This document shows positions 26,491-33,290 of a stretch of DNA of 33,290 nt, piece after piece. The translations under genes and the position numbers were made by a program. Below the pieces are notes generated by a model. That model had not been told where the DNA came from. It worked only from the letters and a program-made list of their open reading frames with translations, and made no database searches. Source of the stretch: Clostridiales bacterium. Its GTDB lineage: Bacteria; Bacillota; Clostridia; Lachnospirales; WQUN01. The stretch spans positions 1-33,290 of the forward strand of contig JAITDJ010000042.1 in assembly GCA_031282635.1 (NCBI GenBank), in the 5' to 3' direction. Position 1 is the stretch's first letter. Every line of letters begins with the position of its first letter.

Positions 26491-27432
26491 ATGGAACATA
26501 TCGCGGGGAAACTTACGGAATTAATCGGCAATACGCCTATGCTGGAACTCTCGGGTTACGGAGCGGAGTTTGGGTTAAAAGCGCGGTTGATCGCGAAATT
26601 GGAGTATTTCAACCCCCTGGGAAGCGTGAAGGATCGTATAGCGCTGGCTATGATAGAGGCGGGGGAACAAGCCGGAAAAATAAAGCCGGATACCGTGCTT
26701 ATTGAGCCCACCAGCGGCAATACGGGCGTCGGGCTGGCGTTTGTGGCCGCTTCGAAAGGTTATCGCGTAATATTAACAATGCCTGAAACCATGAGCGTGG
26801 AGCGGCGTAAGCTGCTGGCGGCGCTGGGGGCGGAACTGGTATTGACGCCCGGCGCTCTTGGAATGAAAGGTGCGGTGCGTAAAGCTGAAGAACTGGCGTC
26901 ACAGATACCCAACGCGTTTATACCGCAGCAGTTCGAAAATCCGGCTAACCCGGACATACATAAAAAGACCACCGCGGAAGAAATTTGGAGGGATACAGAC
27001 GGCCGAGTGGATGTTTTCGTCAGCGGCGTGGGCACCGGCGGCACGATTACAGGCGTGGGACGCAGACTTAAAGAATTGAACCCGACGGTCAGAATCGTCG
27101 CGGTAGAGCCCTACGATTCGCCCGTTTTGTCGGGAGGCGCGCCGGGTCCGCATAAGATTCAGGGCATCGGAGCGGGTTTTATACCAGCCGTACTGGATCA
27201 GGGCGTTATTGACGAAATTTTCAAAACGCGCGAGGAAGAGGCGTATCTGGCTTCACAGCTGCTGGCGCAAAAGGAAGGGCTGCTGGCGGGCATATCTTCG
27301 GGAGCGGCGGCTTTCGCGGCCGCACAGATCGCCCGCCGGCCGGAGTATAAAGATGGTAACGTCGTCGCGCTGCTGCCGGATACGGGGGAACGCTACCTGT
27401 CTACGGCACTGTACGACGAGATTCCGAGGTGA
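26491..27432 (+). CDS. cysK: Cysteine synthase, copy 2
   Basis: A 313-residue paralogue of the enzyme at 19161 with the same layout: K47 in [15 protein letters not shown] at 74-79, [12 protein letters not shown] and PDTGERYLS. It makes cysteine from O-acetylserine and sulfide. It opens the second module of the operon and is followed at once by the NifB-like gene. Two cysK genes in one transcript is unusual; they may differ in sulfur donor or in protein partner. Confidence 0.93.
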   Translation: MEHIAGKLTELIGNTPMLELSGYGAEFGLKARLIAKLEYFNPLGSVKDRIALAMIEAGEQAGKIKPDTVLIEPTSGNTGVGLAFVAASKGYRVILTMPETMSVERRKLLAALGAELVLTPGALGMKGAVRKAEELASQIPNAFIPQQFENPANPDIHKKTTAEEIWRDTDGRVDVFVSGVGTGGTITGVGRRLKELNPTVRIVAVEPYDSPVLSGGAPGPHKIQGIGAGFIPAVLDQGVIDEIFKTREEEAYLASQLLAQKEGLLAGISSGAAAFAAAQIARRPEYKDGNVVALLPDTGERYLSTALYDEIPR

Positions 27433-27437
27433 GTCGA

Positions 27438-28325
27438 ATGCCATGCTCATTTGTCAATCTAGACGGCAAATTTTCACATTTAGCAAAGAATCATCCCTGC
27501 CTGGGGCGCGCGCCGAACAAGGGCAGGCTGCATCTGCCGGTTAGCCCGGCTTGCAACATTAAATGCCGATTCTGCACCAGAGCTTTCAACGACAATGAAA
27601 ACCGTCCGGGGGTAGCGAAACAGCTTTTGAGCGCAGAGGAGGCGGCCGGCGTGATCGATCGCGCGGTCAGCCTGTGCCCGGAGATCTCCGTTGTGGGCGT
27701 CGCGGGTCCGGGCGACAGCCTCGCTACCGGCCACGCGTTGAGATGTCTCAAGGCTATGCGTGAAACGCATCCGGGTCTGCTGGGCTGCTTAAGCACTAAC
27801 GGACTTATGCTGCCTGAACGCGCCGAAGAAATCGTCAACGCCGGCGTGGAAACCGTAACCGTGACAGTGAACGCGGTTGATCCGGAAATTTTGGCGCTGA
27901 TCGTGGAAAGAATCGTGATAAATGGCATAGTTCTTACCGGGATAAAGGCCGCCAAAATTTTAATCGCGAATCAAATGGCGGGGATAGGTATGCTGGCCGA
28001 ACGCGGCGTACTGGTGAAAATCAATACAGTGCTTATACCGTGCGTCAACGGCGGGCATATCGGGGAAATCGCTGCTGCCGCCGCGGATAGAGGAGCGTCA
28101 ATTATAAATATTATCCCGCTGATTCCCCAGGGTGATTTTTCCGATATGGCGCCCCCCGACTGTGAGGAAATCAACGAAGCGCGGGAAGACGCCGAAGAGC
28201 GCCTGCCTGTATTCCGGCACTGCCAGCACTGTCGGGCGGACGCCTGCGGTCTTCTGGGGCGCGATCTGTCGCGCGAGCTTTACGGCGGCGCTTTAAGCGC
28301 GGAGAATACATTCTCACACGGCTGA
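27438..28325 (+). CDS. nifB: NifB-like radical-SAM cluster-biosynthesis protein (stand-alone core)
   Basis: A 295-residue radical-SAM enzyme of the NifB family, which fuses [4Fe-4S] units into the carbide-containing precursor cluster (NifB-co). Motif C39-x3-C43-x2-C46 in LPVSPACNIKCRFC; other NifB marks are NHPC near the start, NENRPGV, VAGPGDSLA, LSTNGLMLP, VNAVDP, VLIPCVN and the C-terminal CQHCRADACGLLG. It has no fused NifX domain; a separate NifX-like gene lies downstream (31205). I chose ATG 27438 with GAGGTGA as SD; GTG 27429 overlapping the cysK stop is the alternative. It indicates that the component-1 proteins carry a complex cluster rather than only [4Fe-4S]. Confidence 0.9.
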   Translation: MPCSFVNLDGKFSHLAKNHPCLGRAPNKGRLHLPVSPACNIKCRFCTRAFNDNENRPGVAKQLLSAEEAAGVIDRAVSLCPEISVVGVAGPGDSLATGHALRCLKAMRETHPGLLGCLSTNGLMLPERAEEIVNAGVETVTVTVNAVDPEILALIVERIVINGIVLTGIKAAKILIANQMAGIGMLAERGVLVKINTVLIPCVNGGHIGEIAAAAADRGASIINIIPLIPQGDFSDMAPPDCEEINEAREDAEERLPVFRHCQHCRADACGLLGRDLSRELYGGALSAENTFSHG

Positions 28326-28341
28326 GAACAGGAGAGCGAAA

Positions 28342-29682
28342 ATGAGCGAAATTATAGATCGGCCCCGTTACGCCTGCGCGTTGGGCGGGGCGTTGTTTAC
28401 CCTGCGGGCTTTGCCTCGTACCGCGCCCATTATACATGCGAGCGCCGGATGCGGTTACAGTCTGTACGGCGCTTTAAGCGCGGGCGCGGGTTACTTGGGC
28501 GGAGGTTACTGCGGCGGGGCGGCCTGGAGCAGTACCAATGTTGTGGAAAGGGAGATTGTGTTCGGCGGAGAAGAAAGGCTGGAGGAGCAAATCCGCGCTA
28601 CAATTGAACTAATGGACGCAGACCTGTATGTCGTGGTTACCGGATGCATGGTCGAGATGATCGGCGACGACGCGGCTGCGGCCGCCGCCGTGTTTAGAGA
28701 CGCCGAAGCGCCGGTTCTCGCAATCCCGACCCCAAGTTTTAAGGGCGACTCTTACGCGGGGTATGATATGGCGTTGAGCGGACTGTTCCGGGGGTTTACT
28801 CGCCTTGGGGCTGAAAAAAGAAAGGATACGGTGAACCTGCTGGGTCTTGTGCCTGGGCAGGACGCTTTTTATAAAGGGAATCTGACTGAACTGAAACGCC
28901 TTCTGGAACAGCTGGGCTTGCGGGTGAACACATTCTTTGGCGAAGGAGAAACCCTTGATAATCTCAGGAACGCTTCGGAAGCTTCTCTGAACCTGGTACT
29001 CTCCGACCGGTATGGTATAAAAGCCGCGCAGGTATTTGAGGAGATCCACGGCGTCCCTTACCGCGTGCTGCCGTTCCCGATTGGGGCGGCGCAAACCGCT
29101 GATTTTCTGCGGGCCGCGGCGGAAGCTGCAGGCGTTGGAACGGCTGCCGCTTCCGCCCTGATATACCGTGAAGAGGATCGATATTATGATTATCTTGAGC
29201 GGATAGCGGATATATACAACGATATTGATTTACAGCGGTATGCCATAGTTGCGGGCGACGTCAACTACGCCCCCTCTGTGTCGCGTTTTATTTCGGATGA
29301 ATTGGGCTGGATTCCAAAATTGACCGTTATAACGGATCAATTGAACGCTGAAGAAACCGCAAAAGTGCAAAGCCGTTTTTCAGGCTGGGAAAGCGGCGTT
29401 TACCCGCTGATAAAATTCGATCCGGATACTTCCGCGGTTCAGAGGTATTTTCCCTTAGCCTGGCCGCAAAGCGCCAACGAGCGTTATTACGACAGCTTTT
29501 CCCCGGCCGTTGTCATCGGGAGCGCCCTTGAGCGGGATTTCGCGCTCCAATACAGCCTGCCGCTTTTGACGGTTTCTTTTCCGGTGACGAACAGAATTGT
29601 TCTGAACCAGTCTTACGCCGGGTATAACGGCGGCTTGAGCCTGGCGTCTGATTTAATAACACTGCTGATGTCGTGGCGATAG
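28342..29682 (+). CDS. Nitrogenase-like component 1, NifK-type subunit (pair 2)
   Basis: A 446-residue beta-type subunit related to the one at 22471. P-cluster-type cysteines C12 (YACALGG), C37 (HASAGCG) and C102 (VVTGCMVEMIGDD). The stretch TNVVEREIVFGGEERLEEQI and the terminal SYAGYNGGLSLASDLI are conserved with pair 1. A Gly/Tyr/Cys-rich loop (about 45-60, with C57) is its main difference. Here the NifK-like gene precedes the NifD-like gene, the reverse of pair 1. Confidence 0.87.
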   Translation: MSEIIDRPRYACALGGALFTLRALPRTAPIIHASAGCGYSLYGALSAGAGYLGGGYCGGAAWSSTNVVEREIVFGGEERLEEQIRATIELMDADLYVVVTGCMVEMIGDDAAAAAAVFRDAEAPVLAIPTPSFKGDSYAGYDMALSGLFRGFTRLGAEKRKDTVNLLGLVPGQDAFYKGNLTELKRLLEQLGLRVNTFFGEGETLDNLRNASEASLNLVLSDRYGIKAAQVFEEIHGVPYRVLPFPIGAAQTADFLRAAAEAAGVGTAAASALIYREEDRYYDYLERIADIYNDIDLQRYAIVAGDVNYAPSVSRFISDELGWIPKLTVITDQLNAEETAKVQSRFSGWESGVYPLIKFDPDTSAVQRYFPLAWPQSANERYYDSFSPAVVIGSALERDFALQYSLPLLTVSFPVTNRIVLNQSYAGYNGGLSLASDLITLLMSWR

Positions 29683-29693
29683 GAGAATAAAGG

Positions 29694-31202
29694 ATGAATT
29701 ATTTAAACGAAAAAACCCCGCCTGTAAGGGAGGATCGCCTTGGCGCGGGCATAGCTTTCGGAGGGCTTTGCCGGGAACTCTGCTCGGTTCAGCGCGAGGG
29801 CTGCCTTAATAAAGCAAGCCGTTCGTTTTCTCAAAGCCAGGGCTGTCAGTTTACCCTAAGCCTTGCCATGACCAATTCCCTCCGTAACGCTGTAATAATT
29901 ATGCACGGCCCTATCGGATGCGGCGCCTCATGCATCGGGTCGGCGGGCGGTTCCGGGACGTTTAAGCGTCTGCGCGATCCGAAAGCCGAGGGTCTGGTTT
30001 GGATTAACACAAATCTGGACGAGGCGGACGTCATAAACGGCGGAGAAAACAAACTGCGCGAATCAATACTCCGAGCGGACAGAGAATTCCGACCGGAGAT
30101 TATTGTTGTGACCGTAAGCTGCGTTCCGTCGCTGATCGGCGACGACGTGGACGCCGTTATAGCAGAATTGCAGGAGGAAACGGCGGCCTCAATTTTTCCG
30201 GTACACTGCCCTGGCTTTAAAACCAAAGTAATGGCCACCGCCTATGACGACGTATACCACGGTATTCTGCGAAGCTTGGTGCGACGCCCCGTCCGCCGTG
30301 AGGACAGCCGCGTCGTTCATGACGATCTGTATGAAACGCAGCGGCGCTATCGGGAAAGCCGTACGGTGAACGTGCTTAACGTAGGCATGATGTCGCGTCA
30401 GGATGAGTTGGAACTGGAGCGTCTCATTGAGGCGTTGGGCCTGAAAGCGCGCTTTCTGCCATGTTACTCCGATGACGACGACTTTCGCGAGGCTTTGGAA
30501 TCATCTTTGAATGTCAGCATATGCGGCACGCATGACGATTATTTCCTGGAGCATCTGAAAGAGCTGTACAATATTCCATATATTATAGATACAATGCCGG
30601 TCGGCCGGAAGAATACGGGGCGATGGCTGACGCTTATAGCTTCGCGTTTCGGTTTGGAAGCGGAAGCGAAGCGGCTTATCGACGCCGAGTCGGATATGCT
30701 GGATAAGGCGTTGGAACCTCTCCGCGCCGAACTAAAAGGCAAAAAAGCCTTTTTGACCGGCGGAGCTATCCGCGTGCTGGCCACAGCGGAGATTGCACAG
30801 GATTTGGGCATGGAAATTGTAGGGCTGAAAGGCCATCACTACGACGGGTTTGCCAACGTACTTTTTGAAAATCTGGAAAACGTGGACGACGTTGTTATTA
30901 ATATCGCTACCCAGCAGCCCTTTGAGCATATCAACCTGGCGAAACGGCTTAAGCCGGATATTTTCATATCACACACCGGAGGCAATAACCTGACGGCGAA
31001 ACTGGGGATTCCGATTCTGCCGATTTTCAGTCAAAGCTATAATTATATGGGCTATTCCGGCGTTTACGAGATTGCCCGCAGGATGCGCCGCTTGCTCTTC
31101 AACAGCCGGTTCAACCTGAATATAGCTCGGCACAGGCGTCTGCCATACAGGGAAAGCTGGTACGAAAAAGATCCATTCGCTTACATTAAGAGGGAGGGTT
31201 AA
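29694..31202 (+). CDS. Nitrogenase-like component 1, NifD-type subunit (pair 2)
   Basis: A 502-residue alpha-type subunit. P-cluster-type cysteines C51, C76 (MHGPIGCG) and C143 (VSCVPSLIGDDVDAV), with the same 67/66-residue spacing class as NifD. Cofactor-type C277 in VSICGT lies 16 residues before NIP. The His442 position reads PIFSQSY, so the histidine is absent; Met180 and Tyr184 replace Gln191 and His195 in the VHCPGF segment; a glycine occupies the place of the homocitrate-contacting Lys426. It differs from pair 1 in much of the sequence, so it is probably a second enzyme with another substrate rather than a recent duplicate. Confidence 0.88.
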   Translation: MNYLNEKTPPVREDRLGAGIAFGGLCRELCSVQREGCLNKASRSFSQSQGCQFTLSLAMTNSLRNAVIIMHGPIGCGASCIGSAGGSGTFKRLRDPKAEGLVWINTNLDEADVINGGENKLRESILRADREFRPEIIVVTVSCVPSLIGDDVDAVIAELQEETAASIFPVHCPGFKTKVMATAYDDVYHGILRSLVRRPVRREDSRVVHDDLYETQRRYRESRTVNVLNVGMMSRQDELELERLIEALGLKARFLPCYSDDDDFREALESSLNVSICGTHDDYFLEHLKELYNIPYIIDTMPVGRKNTGRWLTLIASRFGLEAEAKRLIDAESDMLDKALEPLRAELKGKKAFLTGGAIRVLATAEIAQDLGMEIVGLKGHHYDGFANVLFENLENVDDVVINIATQQPFEHINLAKRLKPDIFISHTGGNNLTAKLGIPILPIFSQSYNYMGYSGVYEIARRMRRLLFNSRFNLNIARHRRLPYRESWYEKDPFAYIKREG

Positions 31203-31204
31203 GA

Positions 31205-31558
31205 ATGGGTATGCGCGTCGCCGTCGCCACTACGGACGGTAAAGTGATCAACGAGCATTTCGGCCGGGCTTCGGCCTTTTACATAATGGAAGCGGACGCT
31301 TCCGGTCACAGTTTTGTAGAGAAGCGTGAAACCGCGCCCGTCTGCGGAGACGGAGGGCATGAGGATACGGATATGGACGCTCTGATCGATTTGCTGAGCG
31401 ACTGCGAAGCGGTATTGGCAAGCCGCGTCGGCCCCGGCGCGGAACGGGCGCTGGCGAGGCGGGGCATTACGGCCTATGAGATACCGCTGCCGGTTTCCGA
31501 GGCGATGGATCGGCTGGGCAGGTTCTATGCGAAACGGAAGCCGCCGGTAAGATCGTGA
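31205..31558 (+). CDS. NifX/NafY-like iron-cofactor carrier (dinitrogenase iron-molybdenum cofactor domain)
   Basis: A 117-residue protein of the small NifX/NifB-C-terminal domain family that binds NifB-co or related clusters during transfer. Typical marks are [23 protein letters not shown] at the start and [20 protein letters not shown], followed by a short C-terminal helix. It is 2 nt after the NifD-like gene and 10 nt before the second NifH-like gene. Together with the NifB-like gene it forms a minimal cofactor pathway. No NifEN scaffold is present here. Confidence 0.87.
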   Translation: MGMRVAVATTDGKVINEHFGRASAFYIMEADASGHSFVEKRETAPVCGDGGHEDTDMDALIDLLSDCEAVLASRVGPGAERALARRGITAYEIPLPVSEAMDRLGRFYAKRKPPVRS

Positions 31559-31568
31559 GGGAACGTAT

Positions 31569-32441
31569 ATGGGCAAACCACTAAAACAAATAGCGATTTA
31601 CGGAAAGGGCGGCATCGGAAAATCCACCACTACCTCCAACTTGTCCGCCGCTCTCTCCTTAATGGGATTTAAGGTCATGCAATTCGGCTGCGATCCTAAG
31701 TCGGACAGTACGAATACCCTGCGTGACGGCTCGTATATACCGACCGTTCTGGATACTTTGCGCGAAAAATCAGGCCTGGACGCGCACGACGTTATTCACC
31801 GCGGCTTTAATGGGGTATACTGTGTGGAAGCGGGCGGACCCGCGCCGGGAGTTGGATGCGCCGGCCGCGGCATAATCACCGCCGTAGAACTTTTCAGACA
31901 CCAGCGTATATTTGAGGAATTGGATTTGGATTACGTAATATACGACGTGCTGGGAGATGTAGTGTGCGGCGGGTTCGCAGTGCCTATTCGGGAAGGCATA
32001 GCTAAACACGTGTTCACGGTTTCTTCCGCCGATTTTATGTCCGTTTACGCGGCAAACAACCTGTTCCGAGGCATTCTGAAGTATAGCAGATCCGGCGGCG
32101 CGCTGTTAGGAGGGGTTATCGCCAATTCTGTCAGCGGGGGATACTCAAAAGAGATTATTTCCGATTTTACCAACCGTACTAAAACCAGGATTGTGGAGTA
32201 CGCGCCCCGTTCAATTACCGTGACTCAATGCGAACTTAGAGGTAAAACGGTAGTAGAGGGCGCGCCGGAATCTGAACAGGCCCAAATCTATATGTCGCTG
32301 GCGGAGAAAATCGCGGCGCATGAAGTGTCTGAAATACCCGCTCCGCTGGGAGTGACGGAACTGCGGGAATGGGCTTCGGGTTGGTCCGAGAAGCTCCTGC
32401 AGCGGGTTGAAGGCAATGTTTCGCCGGGCGAGGCTATTTAA
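31569..32441 (+). CDS. Nitrogenase iron-protein-like reductase (NifH-like), copy 2
   Basis: A 290-residue NifH-family ATPase and the last gene of the operon. P-loop [10 protein letters not shown]97 (GVGCAGRG), Arg100, and C133 ([10 protein letters not shown]). It differs from copy 1 in the switch I segment (DPKSDS) and has an extended C-terminal tail rich in Trp/Glu. It probably serves the pair at 28342-31202. The operon ends with a terminator at 32531-32572. Confidence 0.9.
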   Translation: MGKPLKQIAIYGKGGIGKSTTTSNLSAALSLMGFKVMQFGCDPKSDSTNTLRDGSYIPTVLDTLREKSGLDAHDVIHRGFNGVYCVEAGGPAPGVGCAGRGIITAVELFRHQRIFEELDLDYVIYDVLGDVVCGGFAVPIREGIAKHVFTVSSADFMSVYAANNLFRGILKYSRSGGALLGGVIANSVSGGYSKEIISDFTNRTKTRIVEYAPRSITVTQCELRGKTVVEGAPESEQAQIYMSLAEKIAAHEVSEIPAPLGVTELREWASGWSEKLLQRVEGNVSPGEAI

Positions 32442-32530
32442 CAGGCGCGGGCGAAGGGACGTTGATCTACCCCGGCAGCATGGCGGGTCGTGATGTTAAT
32501 ACGCCAATAGCGTCTATTCGTCTTGAACGA

Positions 32531-32572
32531 AAACACCCAGGCCTGACAATGAACTGCTAAGCCTGGGTGTTT
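32531..32572 (+). terminator. Terminator of the nitrogenase-like operon
   Basis: A perfect 12-bp stem (32531-32542 with 32561-32572, ending GGGTGTTT) closes an 18-nt loop. The tail is short (TTTTATC). It lies about 90 nt after the last stop codon. The stretch 32442-32530 holds nothing else I can name. Confidence 0.75.
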
Positions 32573-32619
32573 TATCAACTGCGTACAACAGCGGGCTTTA
32601 ACGCCGCAAACCACTCTTC

Positions 32620-32648
32620 TTGCGCAGCAGCCGCAAGCATTGTATAAT
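32620..32648 (+). promoter_or_regulatory. Promoter of the DUF3842 gene
   Basis: TTGCGC (32620-32625), 17 nt, TATAAT (32643-32648). The -35 hexamer is identical to that of the tsaE promoter. Transcription would start very near the AAGGGGG SD. Confidence 0.6.
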
Positions 32649-32671
32649 CTACGCAAGGGGGTTGTTTGTTA

Positions 32672-33103
32672 ATGAATATACTTATTATCGACGGTATGGG
32701 CGGCGGTATAGGAAAAGCTGTTGTGGATCGTATTCGCTCCGCTTCGTCTGACTATCACATTTTGGCTATTGGAACCAACGCGATAGCTGCCTCGGCAATG
32801 CGTAAGGCCGGAGCGGATCAAGTGGCTACCGGCGAAAACGCTATCGTATACAATTCCAGCCATGTGGACTGTATTATCGGCAGTATCGGAATTATTCTCG
32901 CAAACGCGATGTTGGGCGAGATCAGTCCTCGCATGGCTGAAGCGGTGATTCTCAGTAACGCGGCAAAAATATTAATTCCTACCTCAAAATGCAATGTAAC
33001 TGTCTTGGGTGTTAGAGAACAGCCGATTGCTCAATATATAGATGAGATACCCGCTATTCTGCAAAAGTTAGATAAGCGTGATATTTTCCAAATTACATCT
33101 TGA
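32672..33103 (+). CDS. DUF3842 family protein
   Basis: A 143-residue protein of unknown function found mainly in Clostridia. It opens with a Rossmann-like glycine loop, ILIIDGMGGGIGKAVV, followed by AIGTNAIAASAMRKAGAD and a central SSHVDCIIGSIGIILANAMLGEISP block, which are the family's recognisable parts. I chose the ATG at 32672 because it matches the family N-terminus; a TTG at 32666 is nearer to the AAGGGGG SD. It has its own promoter and is probably not part of the nitrogenase-like operon. Confidence 0.8.
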   Translation: MNILIIDGMGGGIGKAVVDRIRSASSDYHILAIGTNAIAASAMRKAGADQVATGENAIVYNSSHVDCIIGSIGIILANAMLGEISPRMAEAVILSNAAKILIPTSKCNVTVLGVREQPIAQYIDEIPAILQKLDKRDIFQITS

Positions 33104-33290
33104 CAGTTTGCAGCCGATTTGATAAACTGGGGTTAGGTCAATGTCAAATAGGTAAGCTGGTAATATAGCTCCAAAAGAACGATTTAGCAATATATTCAAT
33201 TTGAGTAAGGCAATATTTTATTTGATTATGTATGAATCTGAGTACGAAATAATCAGCAAAACTACGCTTTTACCTATTGCCTACCAATTT

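Noticed and set aside
33104-33290. Possible gene end or inverted repeat (AATAGGTAA near 33145, TTACCTATT near 33270)
   Set aside because: All frames near the right edge close quickly, and the 9-bp arms are over 110 bp apart; not enough to support a feature.

Overview
The window looks like chromosomal DNA of a strictly anaerobic Bacillota, probably class Clostridia. Reasons: a giant fused 2-hydroxyacyl-CoA dehydratase activase, the paired radical-SAM/'DNA metabolism' genes (TIGR03916/TIGR03915 type), a DUF3842 protein, strong Shine-Dalgarno sites, and several promoters at or near TTGACA-N17-TATAAT. This rests on gene content only; no 16S or ribosomal marker is present.

Left part (1-18.9 kb), mostly housekeeping and accessory genes. 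1-454 (minus) is the N-terminus of a secreted protein that runs off the edge, with a perfect consensus promoter and a 29-bp direct repeat upstream. 946-5205 (minus) is the activase. 5411-11335 (plus) is a close-packed operon: tsaE, tsaB, rimI, a Lon-like protease and a family-5 solute-binding lipoprotein. 11436-11696 (minus) is a small double-glycine-leader peptide (bacteriocin or pheromone type). 11817-13851 (minus) holds the radical-SAM pair. 13995-15380 (plus) is a MATE transporter whose real start is probably an ATT codon. Then come a Uma2-type nuclease, tRNA-Cys and tRNA-Glu (minus), nagA (plus), a PPOX-fold flavoprotein and a HAD phosphatase (minus).

Right part (18.98-32.57 kb), the main finding. 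One promoter (18978-19007), a leader with a possible attenuator (19069-19115) and a terminator (32531-32572) bracket 13 tightly spaced plus-strand genes. In order: cysK, ABC ATPase, NifD-like, NifK-like, ABC substrate-binding lipoprotein, ABC permease, NifH-like, cysK, NifB-like radical SAM, NifK-like, NifD-like, NifX-like, NifH-like. It reads as two modules, each opening with a cysteine synthase and closing with an iron protein. Both component-1 pairs keep the six P-cluster-type cysteines and the single cofactor cysteine. By eye alignment both lack the cofactor histidine (His442 in Azotobacter NifD), Gln191, His195 and the homocitrate-contacting lysine, so N2 reduction is unlikely.

A sulfonate/taurine-type ABC importer and two cysteine synthases in the same transcript point to organosulfur salvage. 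The importer would bring in a substrate, the nitrogenase-like reductases would cleave a C-S bond using NifB-derived clusters, and CysK would capture the released sulfide as cysteine. The closest characterised analogue is the methylthio-alkane reductase (marBHDK) of Rhodospirillum rubrum. A dual-enzyme, dual-CysK, transporter-linked version in a Clostridia-like genome seems new to me, but I could not search for it.

The right end has a DUF3842 gene with its own promoter. In 33104-33290 I see nothing I can support. All coordinates, motifs and residue comparisons were read by eye, without database or alignment tools.
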